From positions 303,605 to 367,604 of the forward strand of contig RSEE01000071.1 in assembly GCA_003971905.1 (NCBI GenBank): a stretch of DNA of 64,000 nucleotides, written 5' to 3'. The notes under the pieces were generated by a model. It saw only the letters and a program-made list of their open reading frames with translations. It made no database searches and was not told the origin of the DNA. Below, piece after piece: positions 52,544 through 64,000 of this stretch. Both the position numbers and the translations under genes were made by a program. The stretch comes from Moniliella sp. 'wahieum'. Its lineage: Eukaryota > Basidiomycota > Moniliellomycetes > Moniliellales > Moniliellaceae. The number at the start of each line of letters is the position of its first letter. The stretch's first letter is position 1.

Positions 52544-53295
52544 GCGTGCTCGTACTCAGTGGTCAGGGTGGGGCAGCTGGAGGCAAGCGCAGGGGGGTGG
52601 GCTACTTTGGCGGCAATGTTTTTTGTTTGGGGCCGAAGAAGCACTTCGGGCGGGGCGTCTGGGGCCGTGTGCAGGGTTTGGCCACGTGACTGGTTGAAAT
52701 GGATCGCCACCACGTTTGAAATTGGAATGTGAACGGAGCATCGAGCAGCGCTTTTCGATGATAGTTGCACGATTGCAGATTGACACGTGGAGGATGGCGG
52801 CGCCGTACTACGAATCGGCGACGTAACTCAGCAGGCCGCAAGTACGGATTGGGGCGCGTAGAGACCCGAGAAGAGACAGGAAATGGTGTATTGCCTTGCA
52901 CATCAGCTACAAAGGCTAGCGGTTATTTCTTCTCCCCTTAAGAATTTCACCGACTGAAGGGAACCGGGCTACATAGGACTGCCGGCGTCTCAGTCACCCA
53001 GAGAGTGTGGCACCACAGAGCGCTAACTTTAAAGGGTTCTCACTCCCGCTGGTTGTGAGAGCAGAACATCGTATAGATGGACTAAGAAGCACCTGCGACT
53101 GACTCGTCCAAAGACTAGTGTAAACTAAGTAGGAAGGAGAAAGAAAAACGGGCTGATTATTCACAGCACGTCACTCACAGTACGGTCTGCTGTCTCCTAT
53201 AGGACGGGGGTGTCAGCAACCTAGAAGAGCGCAGAGAGAGGGCACACCACTGCTAGGGGGCGGGGGAGGGTTGCGCATGTGTCCCAAATTCCAAG

Positions 53296-53340
53296 GCTGG
53301 GTGGATGGATATTGCATTGGGTGGATGGATATTGCATTGA
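53296..53340. repeat. Two-copy tandem repeat, 20-base unit
   Basis: GGGTGGATGGATATTGCATT occurs twice in direct succession (about 53299-53338). No coding role seen. Confidence 0.85.
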
Positions 53341-53819
53341 TCGGCATTGTACCGTGGCCAATCCCTTTGAAAAGTCGGTTGATCCGTTTTTGGTCCAACT
53401 ATATATTATACTTTTGTCCAACCAACGACCTTCTGCCAGTTTGGATTATCGCTTCTGGGGCACTTTTTATTGTCTCCCATACGGGATGTGCCGTGAGTAT
53501 CAAGTTCACCTGTCCGATTGGCTCCATCTCTCCGTCTTCTATATCTTCCGGTTGCGCGCCTGTAGTACAACCCATGGTGACGATGAGATCTCTGCGCCGC
53601 TTGGCTGAGCCGCACAATCACCCCTTACCGAGTAGGTCAACGATGGAGACGATCCGCAAGAGGTCCACAGGAGGTCATTGTGTCGCGCCATACCGGTCAA
53701 GGCGGACGTCTTGAAGAGCGCCGACCCTTTGTTCCGGCTCGGTGCGATGTACCCTATGCCCCGACAAGTCTATTTCCCGCGCACGTCTCATCATGCCTCA
53801 GTTCTTCTGTTGAGCCATC

Positions 53820-54036
53820 GGGTGGCTCGTGCTTTGGCCAATGCCCCTTCATTCCTCCTCAGGCCTGAGAGTTCTGTTGTTTTCTCTCTCCTGTTTTCCT
53901 TGTTCCGCACCTTGGCCCCTGGTGGCGACTCGCTGCTTGATGTTTCTCTATAGGCCTTGCTGTGGTTGACATAAACGACGACTACCACCAGTGCGATTGC
54001 ATCACCCTCGAGGACCATCCGGACTTCAGGTCTCAT
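53820..54036. repeat. Dispersed repeat R2, copy B
   Basis: Second copy of the repeat at 904-1126 in the same orientation. Downstream sequence differs from copy A after CAGGTCTCAT. Upstream, copy A and copy B show little similarity, so the family boundary is about here. Confidence 0.8.
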
Positions 54037-55490
54037 CATCTTCGCCTTCTCCAAACTCCGGGGAAGCGAGGTCTGAGAGGCGGCAATGTCGCCGATTGTG
54101 ACTGAGCTCACTTCAAGCTTCAATTTCCATTCTGCGTGCCGTGCATTTCTGGCTCTCCCTTTCCCTTTTGTCCTTGCTCCCGAGTAAATGAGGCTCAAAA
54201 GTGGTGACCCACAAGGCTTCCAAAACGTCTGGCGAGAAACAAACAGGGAGAGAGAATACCGAAAATGGTGGGAGCCGGCGGGGGTTCACAACCTACTGCT
54301 AGCGAGCGAAACTCTCTCACCTGACTATAAGCGAGCGTCACTGATCTCAACTTGAGAAGCGAGCAGGAGAACGCACAAGCACCGAGATACCCACGCTTTA
54401 CACAGTAACTACCTTTGGGTTCTCCTCGCTAACTTGTTGCAGTCCCTCGTCTCCCCGTCTTAAGGCATTCGTTTCGTCTTCCTTATTCCTGGAGTGTGTG
54501 GTCCGAAAAATACAGTTCGTGCCTTTACTATACGGCCTAAGAATGAAAGAACCTATGGATCTGATGATCGATGAAGGTCCAACGGCTTCACAGCTTCACC
54601 AGCACAGCATGTTGTAGCCTGTTGCTATTTTTCTACTTACTATCATACTTTCACTCTAATAACCTGTTGCTTTTGCTACTTACCATACTGCATCCATAAC
54701 ATTGACAAAGCTTAAGGCTGGGACAGGGAAACGAACCGAACCGCTCTCATCTCGCGTGCGTCACTTGGTAGCGCCACCACTGCCAGGGAACCAGGGGATC
54801 GCCAGGATATCAGGACCTTCTGGTTCTCGCCATCCATCCGTCCCGTACCGAGGTAGTGCGTGTGGACACGGATGATCGTGGTAGACATCCGAGTGAGGAA
54901 CCATTTCCATTGAGATTCTTTCACTCCCACGTGTTTTACTCTGTGCACCATGTGCAACAGATAGGAAAATTCATGTCAAGCCATATGCAAAATGGGCCCT
55001 GAATTTGTTCTTACTGTGGCCCCCCTGTGCCCCCACCGGCCCAAGGAGGGACTTCATGCACTTCATGCATCATGCAAGCGTCATGACGGGGTTCCTTTGT
55101 TTGTCGATGGCATCGCACCTTAATGGCCTTAATACTAGACCTTCGTCTGCAGAGCCTTGTTCCAGGTAGGCATGTCGTCCCACATCACGTGTCACATGTC
55201 ACACCTTTACAGTTAGCTACGTGAAGACACCTCTTCCCTTGATTAGTGACTAGCGATTTGACTTACTCCCTGGCCGGCTGCCCCCCTAACTAAGTACCAA
55301 GGACCAAGGCCTATGGCCTAAGGTTACCATTTACGGATAGGTCTAAGGCTAATGCCTAAAGAGGGTCGTCGGCCGACCGTTGTCTTGCATAATATGCCGC
55401 ACAACCCATTGCACGTTCCAGGACAGGAAAATGGGTCAGAGGTAGGCACGGGGGCAGTGTGGCATGTTCACCGATGCGGCGCCGCGCGCT

Positions 55491-55570
55491 GATCGAGGAT
55501 CAGTGATCGATGCCATCGATGCCATCGATTATAACTGCAATCGCGAATCGTAATCGATGATCGCGATCAT
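55491..55570. repeat. ATCGAT/GATCGATC palindrome cluster
   Basis: GATCGATGCCATCGATGCCA and ATCGATTATAACTGC are followed by CGCGAATCGTAATCGATGAT and CGCGATCATC. At least four ATCGAT or CGATCG-like palindromes occur in 80 bases. Confidence 0.8.
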
Positions 55571-57093
55571 CCACAAGTGACGGATTCACTCTACTCAATG
55601 GCCGCACAGCGATATCCTCGCCAGCGGCCCATCTGATCCATTCGTCATATTCAATCGTCAATAGGCCGAGGTTGCATTGGGAGAAAGGGGGAGCACGACG
55701 GATGCTGAGATCGATAATCGATCTGTAGCCTGGATTCGGTCTGTGGGGCCGGGGACGGATGAAAGATCAAATTCAAAAACGCCCTGTGGGATCTGATAGA
55801 TCTGATAGCGAGGTGGCAAAATGATTGGCTTGAAGCTTGAAGAGCACGACAACAGAAGCTATGTATATGAAGCGATCGATGGGCCATGTGATGTGGCATG
55901 TGACATGGGCATGCCAAGTGTGATTTCCCACAGGACCAGCCGCACCCTGCCCGCGTGCCTGCCTCGCTCATCGATCATCGCCCTCGCACCCTCGGCTTGC
56001 TTTCTCAGAACTCGCACTGCGGTATCAGACTGAGTATCAGACTGACACAATCAGATCTGGATTCGCACGCGAGCTGGTCCTTGTCATCTGATCGCGATCA
56101 TCGGCCAGCGCTGCAACCACCCCGCCCCAGCGACCAACTTTCAACCGCCGCTGCTGGGGGCGGCAGGGCGCTAGTGTCCGCACCCGAGACATTGCGTCCC
56201 TCGCTCCCTCGCACATGTGCCCTCCCCTCGGCGAAGACTCGCGTACTGCATGCGTTTTAGTGTGTCTCTCGCAGTGCGCTTGCTTAATGAGATGGCAGAG
56301 CTTAGTTGGCACCGCTTCATCTTCCATCTCACATCTCACATCTCGCCCCCAATCACCAGCCCGCCTGCGTTGGTGTGCTTCCAACCCACCCACCCACACT
56401 GCAGCTCCCGCCCGTCTCCAGGGGTTTCAGCTCCCAGCAGTAGCTGTCATGTTGGCAGCGAAAAAGACCGCATGCTATTTCTCCTCCTGTAACATCAGTT
56501 CTGGCTCACAGCGCGCACCCTCTCGCCGCATGATACTGGCTTGGAGCCTGCCCAGCACTCTTTTTCCCGCATCAGGCACCTCCTCTGTACATCCCACCAA
56601 TATCCACCACTGACAATGGTTAATGGTGCGTGCCCTACGTTCCTGTCTTGTCCGAAACTGTCGGGGATGGCGCGTGTGTATAACCGCACAAAGCCAGTAG
56701 AAGTGGAGGAGCAGGAGGGGACGAGGAACAAGGAGGATAGGGTGCAGAGACTCGACCCTTTTCGATTTGCAACCATTAATCACTACCCTTACAATATAGG
56801 GATGCTACTAGTCACTTGACCAGAGTCTTTTTCATCCCCATTCTTCTCGCGCTTGAGCGCTTGAGCTCGACACGCCAAGACGTGCCCCTGAAGCTTCCCG
56901 CTTCAAGCCTCAAACCTCTCAGACCTCGTGCTTCCGGACTTCAGTTCCGATCTGTCATCAACGTTCGACGTTCAACAGCTCTCCCACCGCTCCTGTCGCT
57001 TCGCCTACCCCATGTGCTACATGTACCCGCTGGCCTCGCATGTCTCACGCGTTCCACACCAAAACGGTGTGCCTGCCGCTCTGAGCGCCTGAG

Positions 57094-57121
57094 CGGCCTG
57101 AGGCCTGAGGCCTGAGGCCTG
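57094..57121. repeat. AGGCCTG tandem palindromes
   Basis: Three to four units of CTGAGGC/GGCCTGA, giving AGGCCT palindromes at 10-base spacing. The same motif recurs near 948, 27600, 28865, 50640, 53860 and 60215. Confidence 0.85.
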
Positions 57122-57522
57122 ACGGTCGCACCCTGCCTCTCTCCTCGTCACCCATCTCTGTTTCGTACCTTGAATTTTTTGATGTCGGAGCTACCTGGAG
57201 GCAGAGAGGCTGTACTTGATACCAACCTGTTGAGCCGCTCGCCGTGCATCGCCTCACCGATACTCTCCTCCATCTCCCCGAAGAAAGCCACGGCACTACT
57301 CCTGTGAACATCTGTCTCCGTACCGGAACAGAACTTACCCGCGTGACAGCATAACCGCCATCCGACTGTCTTGGTACTTAAGTACCTGTCACACGCTCCC
57401 TCGAACTGTCGCCTCCACTTTTCCCTTGGCCGCATCCCTGCACATCCCACAGTACAAAACGAGCGCATCCCTCTCCCCTGTTCGTGAGCACCATCCCCTC
57501 CCCACCCTCAATTTCGGTCGAC

Positions 57523-59759
57523 ATGGTTCAGAACCCATGGGAATTATCCGGCAAAGCCTTGAAGGCGATTGCGGCAGCCAAACCAGCGGACAAGCCCATC
57601 TTGGCCAAAATTACCACGTCTATTTGAATGACCGTTTCAGGTCGGTTCGGTGGCTGGGTAGGGATCCTTCCTGTGATGGCTTTGAGCCCGGTACCAACAT
57701 GGTTTCTGATACGTTTTGTTTTGTTTTCTTTCTTTCTTTTGTTTTCTTGGGGTTCGTACAGCTGGGCGATCCTAGGCGTGTTTGGAACCGTCATCCTATT
57801 GGTGGCCTTTCTGCGGCTCCTTCGCTACCTGCTGCACCGGACCCTCGTCAGGAGAAAAGACACGTGGGTGGGACGGTTGTTCAAGACGCACCTGCTCGAG
57901 GCGCCTGTGGTAGGGGAAAAGCGGGCGGCACCATACACGACACGAAACGGGGCCTTAATTCTTCGTGCTCCCGGACGCATTCATACAGTTGCCATCTTTG
58001 CGCTGGTGGTGACCAACGTGGTGACCTCGTTTGCTTTTTACCACCACCTTCCCGCCAACGAGAGGAAGACCAAGGTCGTTGGCACGCCCACGAACCAAAA
58101 GTGCGCTCTTTCGCCGATCGGACAGCGATGCTCTGCATGGCCCAATTGCCCCTCATCTTTTTGTTTAGTGGGCGCAGTGGGCCGCTTCCCCTCTTGACTG
58201 GGTGCAGCTACAACACCATGATGCTCTACCACCGTTGGTTGGGGCGGATCGTCACTGTGCTCTGCTTAGGCCATGCCATTGCGTTCACGTGGGTCCATGC
58301 TGCCCAAGGCGGGTTCCGCGCATGGTTCTTCCAACGTTATATATCGTGGGGAATCGTCTCGATCTCCTTCTTCTTTTGCGCATGCGTTTTCTCCTACACT
58401 GCATTCCGTCGGTTCTCTTACGAAGTACGTCTCATTCTTGTCCCCAATTTACTGGGCGCTCCAGACTGACTAAACTCCCGTTCTTCCCACCAAAGCTTTT
58501 CCTCCTGCTACACATTACCTTTGTCACTTGGTCCTTCATTGCTCTTTGGCGACACATCCAAGAAAAGCAAGGCCTCTCTTCGTCTTACATGACCTACATG
58601 TTCGCAACCCTGGCATTCTGGGTCTTTGACATTCTTGCCCGCTTCCTCCGCCTCCTCCTCGCCAACTTTTCCCTTTCCTCCTCGGGCGCACGGATGACCA
58701 AGGCCACCGCACGCGCCTTGCCCGATGGCACAGTGCACATCCGCGTCCACCCAGCCGGAAAGGCAGCCCACAGCCTTCTCGCTCCTCGGGCCGGACAGCA
58801 CGTGTACATTAACCTACCCAGCATCCAGTTCGGTTCCTTGCACCCAGTCACCGTGGTCTCGGGGGGAAAGAGGCGGATCGGACCTACTTTGATCTGTGTC
58901 TTCGTCCGCACAAGGGCTTCACCCAAAGCCTCTCCCAACGCCTCGTTTCAAACCACAACACGCTCGAATGCTCTGCCTTGGTGGAAGGGCCGTACGGGCA
59001 CCACGTACGCACCGAAGGCTACACTCACCTCGTACTCATGGCCGCTGGGATCGGGGTCACACATACACTCAGTGTGCTGTTGGATACGTTGCGTACCTAT
59101 GCCAGCGTGGCGACCAGGAAGCCCCCCTGGCACAAACATCACCTTGGTCTGGGTCTTTCGGGAACCGCAGACGTTTTACATTGCTCTTCCGTACTTGCGC
59201 GCAGCGGTCGAGGAATTGGAACAGGCCCAGGTGCCTCTCGAAGGAGTCAACATTTCCATCCGTGCATTTGTCACGGACAAGCCAGTGGGATCGGTATTGG
59301 CACCCTCTTCGGCCGCAGGGACACCCGGTTCGCCCGCCCGATTCCTTCTCTTTCCTCACCAGGCGATGAGAAGACAGACAAGGCGGCCGAAGCGGAAGCC
59401 GAAGCGGACGAGGAACAAGGACTGCCCCAGCTGCCCCACAAACGCGCTATCAGTGGGTTGGACGAGACGGTGGCCCAAGTGGAGGAAGAAGTATTGTCCT
59501 CCTTGGCTCAACACACTGAAGATGTCAGTGCGGATCTGCGCGTGATCCGGCGCTTGTGTCACTTGACCTTTACCCAGGGCCGGCCCGACGTGGAAGTCGA
59601 GATGCGAAGCTGTTTTCGACTACGAACGCGCGCCCCGGACGTAGTTTGGTCGTTTCTTGTGGCTCAGCACCGTTTGCCGACCGGGTCCGCGCTGCGGTCT
59701 TGGCCATGCGGTCCGAGACCAAGGGACTGGACTTGGATGAGGAGGTGTTTGCATGGTGA
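57523..59759 (+). CDS. Ferric/cupric reductase transmembrane protein, frameshifted
   Basis: Plasma-membrane flavocytochrome of the Fre family that reduces Fe(III) or Cu(II) before uptake (family knowledge). Met 57523 starts MVQNPWELSGKALKAIAAAK. A probable intron ends at CGTACAG (57761), then WAILGVFGTVILLVAFLRLL. The ferric-reductase domain has PLIFLFSGR, NTMMLYHRWLGRIVTVLCLG and HAIAFTWVH; a 71-base intron (58425-58495) leads to LFLLLHITFVTWSFIALWRH, which with the former supplies four heme-binding His. HVYINLPSIQFGSLHPVTVV is the FAD site (HPxT). The NADPH part has VEGPYGHHVRTEGYTHLVLM and AAGIGVTHTLSVLLDTL. A linker DKAAEAEAEADEEQGLPQLP precedes the end VVSCGSAPFADRVRAAVLAM, giving the CGS NADPH motif. 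Frame breaks near 58130, 58190, 58865, 58975, 59125, 59360 and 59620. The gene is about 680 residues, as in the family. Confidence 0.9.
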
Positions 59760-60897
59760 ACTCAACCGGGGAGCACCCAGCGGTTTCAGCTGTATGGGCA
59801 ACCTCCGCTGACGGTAGCCTAACGGTAAGACGTGCTGCGAGAGCAGCGATGCATATGTCATGTAACGGATTATTTACACTGCATTTGTCACCGCACGAAG
59901 AGAAGCGGCACCAACCCGGGCTGGGGGCGGCAGTTCAGCGAGGTACATGCTTCATAGAGACTGGAAGGTAATAGTGACCTCGGCCGGTCTGCTTCGGACG
60001 GATGAAACATGTTGATCAATCATATATCTCCAATACCCAAGTCTTCCCTTTCACTCGCTCGTATCCCTGATGCCCCGTCGTTTTGCCCGGTGTCACGGGC
60101 GAAGGCGGGTGGTAATCCCGGCGGAACCTACGCGCGCCCTTCGCCTTTCTAACCCCTTCCCCAGATTGGTCATGGGGTTAGATTCGATTTGATCCGATCT
60201 CAGCTGAGGCGCTGAGGCCTGAAGGCCGTCCGCGATTACAAGTCTACGTATCCGGGCAACAATAGTCTCCTTTGGCCCTAGTGAATTGAGAACCTCTTCA
60301 GTTTTGCGGTTTCCCCCAGTTTCCGTTGTCCTTGCTACGCTAGTCGCCCGTGTCTGACGGGGGAACACTTGCTACAGAAATACTGCCCATGTTGACACCC
60401 GTGCGGCGCTCTCCCAAGGCCTGCACATCAGCAGCGTCCTCGGCGGAAAGCCAACGTCAATGATAGAACCATCCTCGACGCATCGGATCGTTACTCTGAC
60501 GGACCAAGTAGGAAGAGTGACATTGGGTCTGCAACCGGGCTGTGGACGGCACCGGTTGAACCGCGTTGGCGGCAGGCGGAGCAGTGCGCTGTTACAGCTA
60601 AGTGTAGGGCCAGGTGGCACAGTGACCGGTGTGCTCGGTTCCGTTTTCACATAGAATCGTGCAGACGGCGCTATTGACCGCACTGGGGGTCGGGAGGTCC
60701 ACGTGCCGCATCAGTCGCGGCTCACCACATTCGGTATATCTTCAATCAGAGAGGAGGCCGCCGCTCTGTCAGTACAGAGCCCTCAACTATATCACGGAGA
60801 CGATAGCCAGGTGCCGCCTTTCGTATGCCAAGAAGGACTCACGGAGGATGTCCCATTTCCGACAGGGCTAAATACAACTCGTCGTGGGTGACAGGGC
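59760..60897. other. Intergenic, ferric reductase to ALDH remnant
   Basis: About 1.1 kb. No aldehyde-dehydrogenase N-terminal sequence was found here, and no other gene. AGGCCT-type palindromes occur near 60206-60229. Confidence 0.5.
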
Positions 60898-61795
60898 GGC
60901 CGAAATGGGCGTGGTCAACCTTGTTACGGGTCTCGGACCAGGCGCAGGAAGCGAGATTGCCGAGCACATGGGTATTGACAAGGTATCCTTTACCGCTCCA
61001 CACGTGTTCGGACGCATGGTGATGCAAACGGCCGCCAGTACCAACCTCAAAAAGGTAACCCTGGAGCTGGGTGGCAAATCCCCCGTGGTAGTGCTGGACG
61101 ATGCCGATTTGGACCAGGCGCTTTCATGGTGCCCACTGGGCGCTACCCTTCAACACGGGCCAGGCCTGCTGTGCCGGATCGCGGATCTATGTGGCCGAGA
61201 AACTTTATGAGCCTTTCCGCGCTGGCCTCAAGGCGAGGTTTGAGGCTATCAAGGTGGGTGACCCGTTTGACCGGTCTATACCTTTCTCGGCCCTCTGATA
61301 AGCGAGGTTCAATATGACCGCCTCATGAAGTACATTTAGACTGGCAAGGCCGAAGGGTGCCTGGTGACGGTGGCAATCCTTTGCCGGAGGAGCGGTACGT
61401 TGGAAATGGCAATAAGGTGAACGGGTGGTTCATTGCGCCCACTATCTTTTCGATACCTCTGAGGACTCGGTGATCAATCGCGAGGAAATCTTTGGTCCAG
61501 TGGTGGTTGTGCACAAGTTCAAGGATCACGACGAGCTGGTGCACAAGCCAACGATTCCATGTACGGCTTGGCCGCTGGCATATTTTCCCGCGACATCTCC
61601 AAGGTGCTTAAGACGGCCCACTCCCTCGAGGCGGGCTCGGTATGGATCAACACGTACCTCGCCTTGTCGGCCCAAGTGCCGGCTGGTGGGTACAAGGCAT
61701 CAGGGATTGGCCGTGAAGGCTCGGCATACGGTCTGGAAAGTTATGTTCAGGTTAAGGCGGTTTCGATCAACATTGATGCGCCCAACCCCTTCTAA
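60898..61795 (+). pseudogene. Truncated aldehyde dehydrogenase remnant
   Basis: Only the C-terminal half of a class 1/2-type aldehyde dehydrogenase is present. It begins EMGVVNLVTGLGPGAGSEIA (normally about residue 215 of 500) and continues LKKVTLELGGKSPVVVLDDA with the Glu of ELGGK. The catalytic-Cys block FNTGQACCAGSRIYVAEKLY is in a second frame (near 61153), and SEVQYDRLMKYI in a third is followed by an in-frame TAG (61336-61338) before TGKAEGC. Further frames give EEIFGPVVVVHKFKDHDE and DSMYGLAAGIFSRDISKVLK, SAQVPAGGYKASGIGREG and a C-terminus ending NIDAPNPF. The missing N-terminal half, which carries most of the NAD-binding fold, the internal stop, and the location next to a repeat-rich stretch favour a pseudogene. 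Several of the breaks could be sequence errors like those elsewhere, but the missing half could not. Confidence 0.75.
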
Positions 61796-62510
61796 AGCCA
61801 CAGCAAAGCAAATGGCTCACTGAAGAACTATCAAGCAGTCCAATGCTCCTCTGGGCCTCTGTTCGTCCAGAGCCCCTCTTTTGGTGTCTACTTCTCTCAT
61901 ACTGCTCCTGCGTTCCTGAAGTATCCGAAACAAAGTGGGATGCCGGCACTGCATGGTACCCGTGGTTTTCTCCATTTTACTATGCCAGCGAGCATTTAGG
62001 TGCCGCACACGGTAGTGAAAGAGAGGGTCATATATGAATCTTCATTATGATCTGTTTCGACATTTGAAGAAAGCACTGGTACGGAGCCCGCTTACAACTA
62101 AAGAACCAACTGCGTAAACACGGTAGCATGCGCTCTCTATAGATAGAGGAAACATGAAAGGCTGATGCACAGCAAATCATCTTGTGGCGCAAACGCTGCC
62201 TGCCACAGTCAGGGCTAAGCGAGAGAGGCCAGGGTCGAGACTATAGGTGAGATTTTCGCCTACTGGAGGTGACGGTCTCCCCCTACCGAGCGTTGCCCAC
62301 GATGGATGCGCCCTCCACTCCACCGATCCAGCTGCAATAGTCCCAGCCAGGAAGTAAGTAGTAACCCTAATGCCCGTACAGAAAGTCGATGTAGGGAAAT
62401 TGCGGCCACACGTCACATGTCACCCATGGCCATCATGCATCACGGCGTCAAATCTGCGTGTCACATGTCACATGTCACACAACATTGTTGCCGCCCCGTG
62501 CGCTGCCAGC
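61796..62510. other. Intergenic before the zinc-finger gene
   Basis: About 715 bases, AT-richer by eye. TGTCACATGTCACATGTCAC at 62460-62479 is a palindromic ACATGT repeat; a related copy is at 62412-62421. No gene seen. Confidence 0.5.
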
Positions 62511-64000
62511 ATGCCCCCCCCACCCGCCATCCCACGGCCGCACCGGCCTCCTCCACCCCATCGCTCGTCGCCCGCGCTTTCGGCCGTCGTGGCAGCTCTC
62601 CTGAACTTGGACAAGGAAACGCCCTGCTCTTCTGCCTCGCTGCCGCCCCGGGCCTCCTGGCGTGCAGCTGGCCCCATGTCTTTCCCCGGCCCCCCGCCCT
62701 TGTCCCCGCCTGCCGGTCAGCCGCCTGGCTCGCCAGCGACGCCCCCGGTTCCCCACGTTCGCTCGTCTGCACATCATTTCAACCGAGATCGAGCTGAGCC
62801 CCGACTTGCCCCCCGTCCATGTCACCATTCGGCCGTCAGAGTCTGGTACGTGCCCTTCCAATCCCGCTGACGGCCCCTTACCAGCCTGACCCCCTGCCTG
62901 CCTGCTGCTCAGGCGGCTACACCTGCTCGGCCTGCTCGAAATCCTCCCCGATCCCTCATACCGCCATCCGACACGCTCGCGTCTGCAGCCTTCTCAAGGG
63001 CCAGGTTGCCGCCTCGAATTTTCGTGATCCATCATTATCGTCCGCATTGCCCTCGACAAGGTCAACCTGGAGTATTGTCCTCGTCTTCGCTTGCTCTTCT
63101 GCCGCGAATGCCAGTATTTTGTCCCCGAATCCCTTGGCATCTCGTATGTTCAAAGCACGTGGCACTCATGTCGCCCTTGATAAACAGGGTTGTCGCCGCT
63201 AAACGTGCTGCGTACTTGCCTCCCTCGGCGAACCGCTCAGCGACTGAGAGATGTTTCCCCCTTCCTTTATCCTCTCTCGATCTGATTCCATTGGACTTCC
63301 GAGGCGGTGTGCGCCGAGTGTATGCAAGTGATGAAATGATTCGCCGGCTTCACATGCCCAAAAAACAGGTCACAAGTACAGGATGGTCCTCCTGCCGGTC
63401 AGCGCTTGGCTTTCCAGATCACGCGTGCGATTGCTCCATCTCGGAATCTCCGGAGCCCTGCGTCACTTGCCTCGCCTCCCCGTGCTGTCCAGCAAGGCCA
63501 GAATGCTCTTGATTGGCCTCAGACTCCGTCCAGAATGTGCAGCTGGAAGCAGAAGCCGCGGTGCAGGCGGCGAGGACGCAGGGAACACTGGTTCGGCTGG
63601 CCAGGAAACTGCTATACACGAGAGGTCCGTAGGGGCGTACGAGTCGCTCTTCTAGCCCTTCCGGAATGAGCCGTCCACCAACCCTGAGCCGGATTTCAGA
63701 ACGTTGCGCCAGGTCCGACCCGCGCCGTGCGGCCGAATCAACGAGGGCCTTTGAGGAGAGCCATAGACGTTGCCCATCAGGAGCGCTGCCATGGGGCCAC
63801 AATTGTCAGCGCTGATTCTTTCACCCGAATCGAGACGAGGAGCAGCGGATGGGGCTCTTTCCGCGCATTTGGCAGTCTCCCGACTCTTTCGTGGCGTGTC
63901 ATGATGGCGCTGGCCCAAGCGCGGCAGCTTCCAGGCTTGTCCCGCAGCGACAGCAAGCTGCAGCCACCTTGTTGGCCTGGGCCACTGAGGTCTTGGACTA
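62511..64000 (+). CDS. Zinc-finger protein, DUF3505/Orsellinic-like, partial at the window end
   Basis: A Cys/His-finger gene that I match, with reserve, to the large fungal family annotated as C2H2 or DUF3505 proteins (often recombination-hotspot-binding-like). A Pro/Ser-rich leader (start possibly the ATG at 62511) reads into HIISTEIELSPDLPPVHVTI. A 67-base intron (62846-62912) then joins to GGYTCSACSKSSPIPHTAIR and HARVC, a CxxC...H...C unit. In the next frame LDKVNLEYCPRLRLLFCREC with QYFVPESL and STWHSC resembles the family opening of a hydrophobic stretch plus CxxC. A third unit, VCAECMQ then SDEMIRRLHMPKK, follows with a frame break near 63330. Downstream frames to 64000 (for example LEAEAAVQAARTQGTLVRLA) may continue the protein. 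Many frame breaks; the gene may be defective. Function unknown. Confidence 0.45.

Larger units (their letters stand above)
52544..57522. other. Second gene-poor repeat island
   Basis: About 5 kb without a recognisable gene. It contains repeat R2 copy B, ATCGAT, ACATGT, AGGCCT and AAGCTT palindrome clusters, a tandem GGGTGGATGGATATTGCATT-type 20-base repeat near 53298-53340, and AT-richer text. The last few hundred bases (57150-57522) probably hold the ferric reductase promoter. Confidence 0.6.

Noticed and set aside
54180-54420. Possible LTR-retroelement primer-binding region (GTGGTGACCCACAAGG)
   Set aside because: No long terminal repeats, coding domains or polypurine tract were found around it.

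Overview
This window looks like nuclear DNA of a filamentous or dimorphic fungus, most likely a basidiomycete. The genes are GC-rich and cut by short introns of about 55-125 bp with GT..AG ends (often GTACGT or GTGCGT at the donor). They encode typical eukaryotic proteins: RanBP1, MCM4, RuvB-like 1, an Emp24-type p24 cargo receptor, a TFIIIC subunit and ribosomal protein uL15. Intergenic DNA is full of short palindrome-based repeats. The genus cannot be fixed from sequence alone.

Layout. 0-2.7 kb: repeat-rich, no gene. 2.8-26.5 kb: gene-dense: amino-acid permease (+), Tad2 tRNA adenosine deaminase (-) divergent from Hsp70 Ssb (+), RuvB-like 1 (-), FHA splicing factor Pml1/SNIP1 (-), acid-sphingomyelinase-like phosphoesterase (+), a coiled-coil protein (-), a family III CoA-transferase (+), Brix protein Rpf1 (+), proline iminopeptidase-like hydrolase (-) and a Ser/Pro-rich unknown (-). 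26.6-33.1 kb: gene-poor repeat island. 33.2-52.5 kb: gene-dense: MCM4 (+), Pus7 (+) convergent with a PLP decarboxylase (-), RanBP1 (+), TFIIIC subunit 5 (+), phosphatidylserine decarboxylase (+), a Kre9-like secreted-type domain (+), uL15 (+), an Ariadne-type RBR protein lacking RING2 (-) and Emp24 (-). 52.5-57.5 kb: second repeat island. 57.5-64 kb: ferric reductase (+), a truncated aldehyde dehydrogenase remnant (+) and a partial zinc-finger gene (+).

No operon or dedicated cluster is visible. Many genes serve RNA and protein production: Tad2 and Pus7 modify RNA, TFIIIC transcribes tRNA genes, Rpf1 and uL15 build the large ribosomal subunit, Ssb folds nascent chains and Pml1 acts in splicing. 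This is ordinary housekeeping content.

Main caution: most of the long conserved genes carry one or more single-base insertions or deletions that break the frame, while RanBP1 and uL15 are intact. The simplest reading is sequencing or assembly error, so gene coordinates are given as whole spans and exact protein ends may shift. I found no convincing undescribed biological system. The most unusual items are an 8-nt micro-exon, the RBR protein without RING2, convergent genes sharing one TTAA as both stop codons, and intergenic repeats built on palindromic hexamers.
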